From CAVQAH01 sp963784195 (GTDB taxonomy: Bacteria; Acidobacteriota; Vicinamibacteria; Vicinamibacterales; 2-12-FULL-66-21), in the NCBI GenBank assembly GCA_963784195.1, contig CAWARA010000029.1:13317-77316 (forward strand): 64,000 nucleotides of DNA. The letters run 5' to 3'. The notes beneath the pieces were generated by a model. That model saw only the letters and a program-made list of their open reading frames with translations, did not search any database and was not told where the DNA came from. A program made the position numbers and the translations under genes. Numbering within the stretch: position 1 is the stretch's first letter; each line of letters starts with the position of its first letter. This document shows, piece by piece, positions 44,506 through 51,877 of this stretch.

Positions 44506-45093
44506 ATGCACCTGTTCACAACTGCAGCCGTTGTGTTGGTAATGGCGGTCACCACGGTTGGTGGTCAGAAGACGACGCAGACCGGGCCCGGCGCCGCCGG
44601 CAGCCCGCACGTGCGCACGGATTGGACGATCGACGGCGCCGCGATCTCGATCGAGTACGGACGGCCGTTCCTCAAGGGACGAACTGTCGGAAAAGAGGTG
44701 GCACCGTTCGGTTCCGAGTGGCGAACTGGCGCCGACGAGGCGACGACGATCAAGACCGACAAGCCGTTGAAGTTCGGCACGCTCGCGGTGCCAGCCGGCA
44801 CCTACACGATCTACACGCTGCCCGGAGAGAAACAGTGGCAGCTCATCGTCAGCAAGGCGACAGGGCAATGGGGCATTCCATACCCTGCGGGTAAGGATCT
44901 GGGCCGCGTGCCGATGACAGTCGGAAAACCTGGTGCGCCTGCCGAGCAGCTCACCATCTCGATTCAGGACACGCCCGGAGGTGCGACGTTGCACGTCGAC
45001 TGGGGGACCACGCGCGCCAGCGTGCCCTTACGGTTGGGTAAACGTGCGACGTGCGACGTGCTTGGGGCTCGGAGCTTGGCTTGGCTCAGTTGA
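44506..45093 (+). CDS. exported DUF2911 protein
   Basis: A 195-residue secreted protein. Signal peptide MHLFTTAAVVLVMAVTTVGGQ, then a DUF2911 domain with ISIEYGRPFLKGRTVG, FGSEWRTGADEATTIKTDKPL and VPAGTYTIYTLPGEKQWQLIV. Function of the family is unknown. AGGAGG lies upstream of the ATG (44491-44496). The domain should end near ASVPL; the last ~18 residues (KRATCDVLGARSLAWLS) are encoded by a family F heptamer array and the following bases, so the natural stop has been displaced. Confidence 0.88.
   Translation: MHLFTTAAVVLVMAVTTVGGQKTTQTGPGAAGSPHVRTDWTIDGAAISIEYGRPFLKGRTVGKEVAPFGSEWRTGADEATTIKTDKPLKFGTLAVPAGTYTIYTLPGEKQWQLIVSKATGQWGIPYPAGKDLGRVPMTVGKPGAPAEQLTISIQDTPGGATLHVDWGTTRASVPLRLGKRATCDVLGARSLAWLS
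45042..45063. repeat. heptamer array, family F copy 2, inside DUF2911 3' end
   Basis: Three CGTGCGA/ACGTGCG words, the same family as 39357-39403. They are translated as the C-terminal KRATCDVL of the DUF2911 protein. Confidence 0.75.
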
Positions 45094-45110
45094 TTGTTGA
45101 AGGGATGCAT

Positions 45111-47519
45111 ATGTTTCTATTCCGGGTAGCTGCGGCGGTACCACTCGTTGCGGCGCTGGTGGCATTCAGTGCGCCGCAGCCGGGTGCGGCTTCGGGCTCA
45201 GAGTGGCCGCGGTGGCGGGGTGCGAACTTCGATGGAACGGTCACCACCGGAAAGAACATCTTTGCGAAGCCGTTCGCGTTGAAGGTCCGGTGGCGGAAAA
45301 CGATCGGCACGGGCTATTCGGGAGTCGTGATCGCGGATGGTCACGCCGTGACGATGGCGTCCGACGGCAAGACCGACTTCGTGATCGCGCTGAGCTCGGA
45401 CTCAGGGGCTGAGAAGTGGCGCGTGCCGGTCGGCGAGGCATTTCCGGGCAGGGATGGATCGACGGGCGGACCTGTCTCGACCCCGGCGATTGCTTCGGGC
45501 GTCGTCTACGCGCTCGGCCCGCACGGGAACCTCGTCGCCCTGCAACTCGCCAGTGGAGCCGAATTGTGGAAACGCAAGATCGAGGCTGAGGTCCCGCATT
45601 GGGGATTCACGACCTCGCCGTTGATCGCCGGCGATGTCGTCATCGTGCTGACCGGCGGCGCACCGGATCGCGCGATCACCGCCTTCAACAAGCAGACTGG
45701 CGCAGTCGCGTGGAGCGTCGGTTCCGACGTGGCCAGCTATCAATCGCCGATGCTGACCACCGTGGACGGGCGCGAGCTGGTGCTGGTGGGCGGCGATCAG
45801 TACCTGTTTGCGCTCGATCCAGCGAATGGCCGTGAGGTGTGGCGGTACGAACATGGTGGTCGCGGGTTCTACGCGAAGATCGTCAATCCCGTGCGCGTCG
45901 CTCGCGATGAGTTCCTGATCACATACCGCCCGGACGAGTCCGTGCTGTTGAAGACCGCGCCACGTCCCGAGGTCGCGTGGAGCACGCGCGAGCTCAAACT
46001 CAATTACGCGACGCCGGTCGTTTCCGGCGGACGGATCTTCGGCTACTCGGGAGCCTTTCTCACGGCGATCGATGCGCGAACCGGGACGCTGGCGTGGCGA
46101 TCGAGGCCACCCGGCGATGGCTTCCCGATCCTCGTCGACGGTCACCTGGTGGTGCTGACCAAGCGTGGGACGCTCGCCGTGGCCGCGACCGACTCGGCCG
46201 CCTATGACGAGAAAGCCTCTATCGAGTTGTTCACGCGTCTCGCCTGGACGCCGCCGTCCTTTGCCGAGGGACGTATCTTCGCTCGCGATTCGTATGCCGA
46301 GATCGCCGCGGTTGACGTCGTGCCTCTGGCGAGCAAGACGATGACGTCGGCGGCCGACCCTGTTGTCGGCCGTGTCCCTGGCTCCCGGTTCGATCAGTGG
46401 GTGACCGAAGTGGAGCGAGCGTCAGATGCGGAAGCGAGAATCAACAAGTTGCTCGCGGACCAGAAGGAGAACCCGATCCTCGAAGGTGACCGGATCGCGC
46501 ATCTCGTCTACAAGGGCGCCGCTGACGATCTCGCGTTGCGAGGAGACATGTTCGAGATCGGTCGGGAAGTGCAGATGCACCGCGTTGGGAAGACCGATTT
46601 CTTCTTCGCGTCGCTCGAGCTTCCGCCCGACGCGCGCATCGCCTATCAGTTCGTCCGCAATCTCGGCGAGACGATCGCCGATCCAAGGAATCCCCGGCAA
46701 GCGACGTCGCCGACGTATGCTGGATCGATCTCTTTGCTGGTGATGCCCGGTGCAGAGAAAACCGGTTCAGTGCCGGGCGCCGCCACGCTGGGCGGTCGCA
46801 TGGAGGAGCATGAAATCGAAACCGCTACCGAGCAGGCCGAACATCTGAGGTGGGGCGGGAAGCGCAAGGTCTTCGTCTATCTCCCGCGCGGATACGAGGC
46901 GGACCAGAGTCGCCGATATCCGGTGCTGTACGTGCTGTACGGGGAGGAAATGAAGAACGCGCACTTCGATGCGGTCCTCGACCACGAGATCGGCGCGACG
47001 GCCAGGCCGCTGATCGCCGTATTCGTCGAGTCTACTAACGCCTACGAGTACGCGCGAACATTCCGGGAGGCCCACCGCCGGATGCTGACTGAAACGATCG
47101 TCAAGTGGACCGATTCGCGCTTCCGCACGCTCGCCGAGGCGCAACAGCGGTTCGTGCTCGGCCACGACGAGGCAGGCGTCGGCGCGCTGGAAACGGTCCT
47201 CAATGCACCGCAGGTCTTTGGTGGCGCAGCCCTGCAGTCGATCTTTCCAGTGGGCAAGGGCGACGAGGAGCTGCTTGCGCTGATCGATCGAACACCGAAG
47301 TCGTCTCAGCGTTTCTACGTGGACTGGGGCAAGCTCGATCCGCGTCGACGGGCGGACAATGTCGATGTAGCAGCCTTTACGAGCGCGGTTCGCGACCGCT
47401 TGCGCCAGCGTGGTTTTCAGGTCGAGTCGCGAGAGACAGCCGACGGTTCGGCGCTGCCGTTCTTTGTCGATCGCGCCAGGTTTGCGATGCGCGCGTTCTT
47501 CCCGGCTGAGGCACGATAG
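45111..47519 (+). CDS. exported PQQ-like beta-propeller fused to esterase-like domain
   Basis: About 802 residues. GAAGGG spaced six bases from the ATG at 45111 favours that start over the ATG at 45105. A signal peptide (VAAAVPLVAALVAFSAPQPGAA) precedes a PQQ-like propeller (about 30-400; WPRWRGANFDG, VVYALGPHGNLVALQLASGAELWKR). An enterochelin-esterase-like N domain (about 460-560, HLVYKGAADDLALRGDM) and an alpha/beta-hydrolase domain (KRKVFVYLPRGYEADQSRRYPVLYVLYG) follow. At the nucleophile elbow the sequence is LGHDEAGVGAL, with Asp where GHSMGG has Ser, so esterase activity is doubtful. Confidence 0.85.
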   Translation: MFLFRVAAAVPLVAALVAFSAPQPGAASGSEWPRWRGANFDGTVTTGKNIFAKPFALKVRWRKTIGTGYSGVVIADGHAVTMASDGKTDFVIALSSDSGAEKWRVPVGEAFPGRDGSTGGPVSTPAIASGVVYALGPHGNLVALQLASGAELWKRKIEAEVPHWGFTTSPLIAGDVVIVLTGGAPDRAITAFNKQTGAVAWSVGSDVASYQSPMLTTVDGRELVLVGGDQYLFALDPANGREVWRYEHGGRGFYAKIVNPVRVARDEFLITYRPDESVLLKTAPRPEVAWSTRELKLNYATPVVSGGRIFGYSGAFLTAIDARTGTLAWRSRPPGDGFPILVDGHLVVLTKRGTLAVAATDSAAYDEKASIELFTRLAWTPPSFAEGRIFARDSYAEIAAVDVVPLASKTMTSAADPVVGRVPGSRFDQWVTEVERASDAEARINKLLADQKENPILEGDRIAHLVYKGAADDLALRGDMFEIGREVQMHRVGKTDFFFASLELPPDARIAYQFVRNLGETIADPRNPRQATSPTYAGSISLLVMPGAEKTGSVPGAATLGGRMEEHEIETATEQAEHLRWGGKRKVFVYLPRGYEADQSRRYPVLYVLYGEEMKNAHFDAVLDHEIGATARPLIAVFVESTNAYEYARTFREAHRRMLTETIVKWTDSRFRTLAEAQQRFVLGHDEAGVGALETVLNAPQVFGGAALQSIFPVGKGDEELLALIDRTPKSSQRFYVDWGKLDPRRRADNVDVAAFTSAVRDRLRQRGFQVESRETADGSALPFFVDRARFAMRAFFPAEAR

Positions 47520-47529
47520 CGATTATTCA

Positions 47530-48699
47530 TCAGCGCTGCGGCGCCGCGATCGTGAACTGGCGAACGGCGCTGTTCATCGTCGCTGAAGTACCCTCGCTTT
47601 CGGCGGTGACCGTCACATCGAACGATCTCCCGGCAGACGCATTTGCGGGTACCTTGACGGATGCCGTAACCGTCGCCTCTGCTCCCTGCGCAAGGTCGAC
47701 GAAGGCAGGCTCGACGACGCCGACCACGCCTTGACCGTAAACGACGACGATCCGGAAGCGCGCGGCAGGCCCGTGGTTACGGACAGCGATTGGGACCGGT
47801 GTTGTCGATCCCGCGCGTAGCTCGTCGGGTCCACTTATCGAGAGTTCAACGGATGCCGCGCGGAAGAGTGCTGCATAAAGTCGCTGATAGGTGAGACCCG
47901 CTGCGTCGGTTCCCACAGCCGCGACCCGGAAAGCCTGCGACGGCAGCTCAATCGGTCCGATGAACTCGTCGTCATCGATCTTCTCGAGATCGAGCTGTCG
48001 AAGGATCGTGCCGTCCAACGCGACGAGTGAGAATCGGGGCGGGTTCGACGAACCGAACATCTTCGTCTGCAATGTTGCGGGCCTGTTGACGACCGGCTGC
48101 CCCTGAATTGGAAACCATCCTTCGTGACCGGGCCCGCCGGCGAGCCGGACGAACTCTGCAGTCATCAGCGACAGTTCCGTACGGGCGTGAGCCACAAGCC
48201 AGAAGCGTCCCGTTGCTACCACGCGTGCGCGCCAAAGGCCGGATGCCGGCTTGTCGACCGTCAGGACGTGTGCGCAATTGAGGATGGTCTCTTCGGCACC
48301 GGGCGGGCGCGCGTTGACCGTGCCGTCTGGCGCGGTCACGTTCAGCGTGCCACCCTCACGGTCGAACGATGCACTGATGGTGAAGCGGTTCACTGACGCA
48401 TCGATGGGCACGTCGAATTCGCGGGGCGCGTTCTCGGGGGCAGCATGTGCCCACAGGATCAACTCCCGGCTGGCGAGCGACTGCTCGCGCATGATGTGGG
48501 CTGACGCGGCGAGCTCGGACGGGTTCAGAAAGAACGGCTGACCGCCGGTTTCGTTCGCGATACGGATGTACGACGGGTCGGCCGGTCCACAGGTGCGTGG
48601 GCCGAACTCGCGTGTCCTGTTCTGTTGATGGCCGCCGCGATTGTCTTCGACTTGCGAGCAGACGGCGAGGATGATGGCAAAGGCGGCAATGCTCTTCAT
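47530..48699 (-). CDS. secreted protein with beta-sandwich domains, unassigned
   Basis: A 389-residue exported protein (signal MKSIAAFAIILAVCS; a following Cys could make it a lipoprotein). An N-terminal region resembles VWA-associated/hemicentin-type modules (FFLNPSELAASAHIMREQSLASRELILWAH, FDREGGTLNVTAPDG, LWRARVVATGRFWLVAHA). The C-terminal part is an immunoglobulin-like or CARDB-like beta-sandwich (VPIAVRNHGPAARFRIVVVYGQG, VTASVKVPANASAGRSFDVTVTAESEG). It starts six bases after the DinB-fusion stop, so both are cotranscribed. It probably acts in adhesion or binding; not otherwise assigned. Confidence 0.7.
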   Translation of the reverse strand: MKSIAAFAIILAVCSQVEDNRGGHQQNRTREFGPRTCGPADPSYIRIANETGGQPFFLNPSELAASAHIMREQSLASRELILWAHAAPENAPREFDVPIDASVNRFTISASFDREGGTLNVTAPDGTVNARPPGAEETILNCAHVLTVDKPASGLWRARVVATGRFWLVAHARTELSLMTAEFVRLAGGPGHEGWFPIQGQPVVNRPATLQTKMFGSSNPPRFSLVALDGTILRQLDLEKIDDDEFIGPIELPSQAFRVAAVGTDAAGLTYQRLYAALFRAASVELSISGPDELRAGSTTPVPIAVRNHGPAARFRIVVVYGQGVVGVVEPAFVDLAQGAEATVTASVKVPANASAGRSFDVTVTAESEGTSATMNSAVRQFTIAAPQR

Positions 48700-48705
48700 G
48701 TGTGT

Positions 48706-49590
48706 TCAACCCGCTCTGGTTCCATTCGGCACGGGCCACTCCGGTTGTGCCAGCGCCGGCCGGACACCATCCGCGTAGCCGATATCGAACAGCATGCCCT
48801 CCGACTGGTGGCCGTGAATCGTGCGTGGCGGGATATTGACGACAAACAGGGCCTGCTGACCTTGAACGAGTTGCGGTTCCGAGCGTTCCTTCTTGATGCC
48901 GGCCACGATGGTGCGCTGCCGATCCCCAAAGTCCACCGTCAGCCGCGACAGCCGCGCGGCGCCTGCCACGTCGTCGACCTTGACGACCGTGCCGACACGA
49001 ACGTCGAGCTGCCCCATGGCCTCCACTGTCGCCGTAGGTTTGACCGCGGCGGGTTGAAACCTGGAGGGCGACGGGCCATTCGCGTCGAGCTGGGCGGCCA
49101 GGCGTTCGATCTGATGCAGGTGATTGAGATCGTGGCCGGCATACAGGCGAATCAGGTGGCGCACCGTCTCTTTCCCACGCTCCGCGTGCATCCCGTAGTA
49201 CTCCAGCTGTTCCTCGGTCAGCCCGTCGAGCAGGCGCAGCGTGCTCGTGCGAACCGCGTTGAAGGTCGTCAGGCTGGAAAACGCATCCTGGGCAGGGTAC
49301 TTGAAAGCCGACGCCCATTGATCCTGATCGAACGGCTGAATCGGCGTGCCCGGGTTTGCGAGGATCATCCGGAGCCGATAGCCCGCGACGATCTCAGCGT
49401 CGGCGAGGTGCGTGACGATCGCGGCAATGCTCCAGCGGCCGGCCTCAGGCGTCCAGCGAAGGTTGTCGTCCGATCGGCCGGCTATCACGGCACCGATACG
49501 CGACGGCGTCGCGGCCAGCACCTGCATCGGGTCCTGCGTTCCGAGGTTCGAGATGATTCGCGCGATGTACTGTTCCGCTGTTTCTGGCAT
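48706..49590 (-). CDS. DinB domain fused to EMAP/CsaA-type tRNA-binding domain
   Basis: A 294-residue two-domain protein. Residues 1-165 are a DinB-like four-helix bundle with the metal-binding His triad visible in IVTHLADAE and GHDLNHLHQIERL. Residues about 190-290 form an OB-fold of the EMAP II/CsaA/MetRS C-terminal type (QLDVRVGTVVKVDDV, LTVDFGDRQRTIVAGI, ALFVVNIPPRTIHGHQSEGMLF). DinB enzymes are thiol- or metal-dependent transferases; the OB domain normally binds tRNA. A direct fusion is unusual to me. It heads a two-gene operon with a secreted protein. Confidence 0.85.
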   Translation of the reverse strand: MPETAEQYIARIISNLGTQDPMQVLAATPSRIGAVIAGRSDDNLRWTPEAGRWSIAAIVTHLADAEIVAGYRLRMILANPGTPIQPFDQDQWASAFKYPAQDAFSSLTTFNAVRTSTLRLLDGLTEEQLEYYGMHAERGKETVRHLIRLYAGHDLNHLHQIERLAAQLDANGPSPSRFQPAAVKPTATVEAMGQLDVRVGTVVKVDDVAGAARLSRLTVDFGDRQRTIVAGIKKERSEPQLVQGQQALFVVNIPPRTIHGHQSEGMLFDIGYADGVRPALAQPEWPVPNGTRAG

Positions 49591-49611
49591 GCGTTCGCTC
49601 CCGCCGAGATC

Positions 49612-50215
49612 CTAGCCGGGCTGGCGCCAGCCATCCATGCCATTGTTTTCATGGCATCGGCGAATTGTGCTCATAGTCAGCTGCTCGGCCTGATGCATCG
49701 TGCCACCAGACGAGCCGGGGCTTCGGGCCGCTCTGCACCAGCGGATACGAGACTGCGATGCGGCTTCCATCTCCTTGACGACAGAGTCGCGCGTCTTCGG
49801 CATGACGGCAGGATGAAGAGCAGGCAGCGGTAGAGGCGCTCGTGCGGCGGCATCATCGATCGGTCGCTGACGGAATTGCCGTGGCGAGCGCGATGGTTCG
49901 CTGCAGGCGCGCGACTTCTGCGCGAAGGACCGCCTGGCCGAGAGGCGTCAGCGCGTGATAGGCCTGCCGTTCGTCCGTCACCCCCGCACGCCCGCGCGGT
50001 TCGTCCGATCAAACCGTCGGGCTTCGGCGAGCTCGCGCATCAAGCGGTACAGCGTGCACCGGGCCGAGCAGGCGCCGGCGTGGCACCGTGGCGTTGCACG
50101 CCATCCAGGATCTCGATACCAGGTCGCGGGCCCCGGCGAGGGTGGCCAGCGGCCGGCGAACGCACAGGTCTCAGCGGCACATGACGTTGCACTATTTCTG
50201 ACGATGGCCGATTCG
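49612..50215 (-). pseudogene. decayed PadR + ADOP start remnant
   Basis: From 50215 down to 49859 the minus strand carries broken PadR sequence in several frames: IEILDGVQRHG, then CTLYRLMRELAEA, then RQAYHALTPLGQAVLRAEVARLQRTIALATA. Right after it an ATG opens the head domain of an ADOP (PPHERLYRCLLFILPS, then in another frame RDSVVKEMEA), which is lost after about 70 codons, near 49650. This is a truncated PadR-ADOP pair. The rest of 49591-50392 shows no gene; 50200-50260 is AT-rich and may be the old promoter. Confidence 0.7.
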
Positions 50216-50392
50216 TTCGGTTTTGCATTATCTTCAGAATCGCATGTAGTTTGAACGGCGCACTACGCCGATCGGTCGGCGGCCGCTGTCGAGAATCTGC
50301 TCCCTGCCAGGGAGCCGTTGGTCCCCATCAGGGGACCGGTCGCGGAATCGCCGTTCCCAGGCCCGCCTGCGGGCCCTAGATTCTGTCGAAGG

Positions 50393-51319
50393 ATGCCAAC
50401 CCTTCCCGTCTCACGCGACGTCGTCCGTCTGCAGACCGACCTCCTGACGGTCGGCCGGTTCGAAGCGCACCCCCACGACTCCGACTTCGAAACGGCCGGC
50501 GCGATCACGACCCCCGTCTTCGTGTTCCCGCGCGTCAGCGTCTGGATTCAGCACGATGGCGACGATGCGTTTGTGGCCGATCCGAACTGGATCACGTGTT
50601 ACAACGCGAGTCAGCCCTATCGCCGCAGGAAGATCAGCCACGAAGGGGACGTGAGTGACTGGTTCCGCCTCCGCCCCGACGCCCTGCTCGAGGTCGTCCG
50701 AAGCGTCGACCAGTCCATCGAGGATGCCGAAGCGCCTTTCAAGGCGCCGCGCCTGAAGGCCGATCCGGAAACGTGCCTCATCGAGCGCAGGCTCTTCAGG
50801 GACCTGCCGTCATTCGAGCCGTTCGTCGCGGAAGAGATGACGCTCGCGCTGCTCGCGCGCGTTCTGCAGCACGCTTCCGGCAAAACAAGTGTCGACGAGG
50901 CGCTCCGCACGACCGTCGCGCAACGCGAGTGCGTCGAGTTGGCCAAGGGCGTCCTCGGACGCATGTTCGAGGCCCGGCTTGCGCTATCCGATGTGTCGCG
51001 AGAAGTCGGTTGTTCGCATTTCCACCTCTGCCGCATCTTCAAAGCGCACACCGGCGTCACGTTGCATCAATATCGCGAGCAGCTGCGGATTGCGCGCGCG
51101 GTCACGCTGCTCCTGGAATCTGATGCCGAGGTCACCGAGATCGCGCTGTCAGTCGGCTACTCGACGCATAGCCACTTCACCTGGGCGTTTCGCCGGGTGT
51201 TCAACATGACCCCCTCCGCCGTCCGGGCGAGCGGAGCCGGACTCCGGCACTACGCCACCGCTATCGAAACGTTCTTCCTGGACCGCGCACACCCTCTTCC
51301 GCCTCGACGCGTGAATTGA
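50393..51319 (+). CDS. AraC family transcriptional regulator
   Basis: A 308-residue regulator. The start at 50393 has CGAAGG upstream. The N-terminal domain (VSRDVVRLQTDLLTVGRFEAHPHDSDF, FVFPRVSVWIQHDG) is a cupin-like sensor. The C-terminal double helix-turn-helix is LALSDVSREVGCSHFHLCRIFKAHTGVTLHQYR and EVTEIALSVGYSTHSHFTWAFRRVFNMTPSAVRA. It stands between a decayed PadR-ADOP remnant and an active PadR-ADOP pair; targets cannot be inferred. Confidence 0.9.
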   Translation: MPTLPVSRDVVRLQTDLLTVGRFEAHPHDSDFETAGAITTPVFVFPRVSVWIQHDGDDAFVADPNWITCYNASQPYRRRKISHEGDVSDWFRLRPDALLEVVRSVDQSIEDAEAPFKAPRLKADPETCLIERRLFRDLPSFEPFVAEEMTLALLARVLQHASGKTSVDEALRTTVAQRECVELAKGVLGRMFEARLALSDVSREVGCSHFHLCRIFKAHTGVTLHQYREQLRIARAVTLLLESDAEVTEIALSVGYSTHSHFTWAFRRVFNMTPSAVRASGAGLRHYATAIETFFLDRAHPLPPRRVN

Positions 51320-51368
51320 CCCGCTCGAGGCTTCGCCACGGGCGTGCCAAGATGGAGACTCTGCCGGG

Positions 51369-51443
51369 CGTTCGTAACTCGAATCGCTCGTCGCTCGAAG
51401 ATCACCCATGACGCCTCCGAGCGACGAACCACGAACCACGACC
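51369..51443. repeat. heptamer inverted repeat, family B copy 4
   Basis: Short version of the GTNGYYC fold-back: GTTCGTAACTCG, then CGCTCGTCGCTCG on the left and CGAGCGACGAACC, ACGAACC, ACGACC on the right. It lies about 50 bases after the AraC stop and upstream of a PadR gene on the same strand. Confidence 0.85.
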
Positions 51444-51517
51444 GTGACCACCCCCGTAAAAATACCTGTCGCCAACATGTAATCCCCAAACAGAGTTTTT
51501 CCGTCAAAGGATCTCGA

Positions 51518-51877
51518 ATGCCGACCGACCCGCGTGAATTGCTGCCATTGCCGTCGCACGACTTCCAGGTCCTGCTGAGCCTGCTTGCGGCGCCGCGGCA
51601 CGCGTACGGGCTCGCCCAGGCCGTAGAAGAACAGCCCGACGCTGGTGTGCGTCTCGAAATCGGGTCGCTTTACCGGATTCTGGCGAGGTTAACCGCGGCC
51701 GGTGTGATCGAGGACTTCGATCCGCCGGCGAACGCAGAGGGGCACGAAGCCCGGCGGCGGTATTACCGCATCACGGCGTTCGGACGCCGGGTGGCCGCAG
51801 CCGAAGCTGCCAGGCTGGACAGCCTGCTTCGAACGGCGCGCCGGGCGAAGCTGCTGCCGTCGCGGGGGTCCAAATGA
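51518..51877 (+). CDS. PadR family transcriptional regulator
   Basis: A 119-residue PadR repressor (FQVLLSLLAAPRHAYGLAQAVEEQ, LEIGSLYRILARLTAAGVIEDF, RRYYRITAFGRRVAAAEAARL). AAAGG precedes the ATG at 51518. Its stop overlaps the ADOP start by four bases (ATGA), the tightest PadR-ADOP coupling in the window. No palindrome was obvious in the 70 bases upstream. Confidence 0.92.
   Translation: MPTDPRELLPLPSHDFQVLLSLLAAPRHAYGLAQAVEEQPDAGVRLEIGSLYRILARLTAAGVIEDFDPPANAEGHEARRRYYRITAFGRRVAAAEAARLDSLLRTARRAKLLPSRGSK

Noticed and set aside
45111..47519. PQQ-dependent alcohol dehydrogenase
   Set aside because: The propeller is of the PQQ-like (BamB/WD-type) kind; no active-site Asp/Glu set or cytochrome domain was seen and a hydrolase-like domain follows.
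49612..50215. Short independent genes
   Set aside because: All open frames here are short; joined across frameshifts they read as PadR followed by an ADOP start, so they are remnants.
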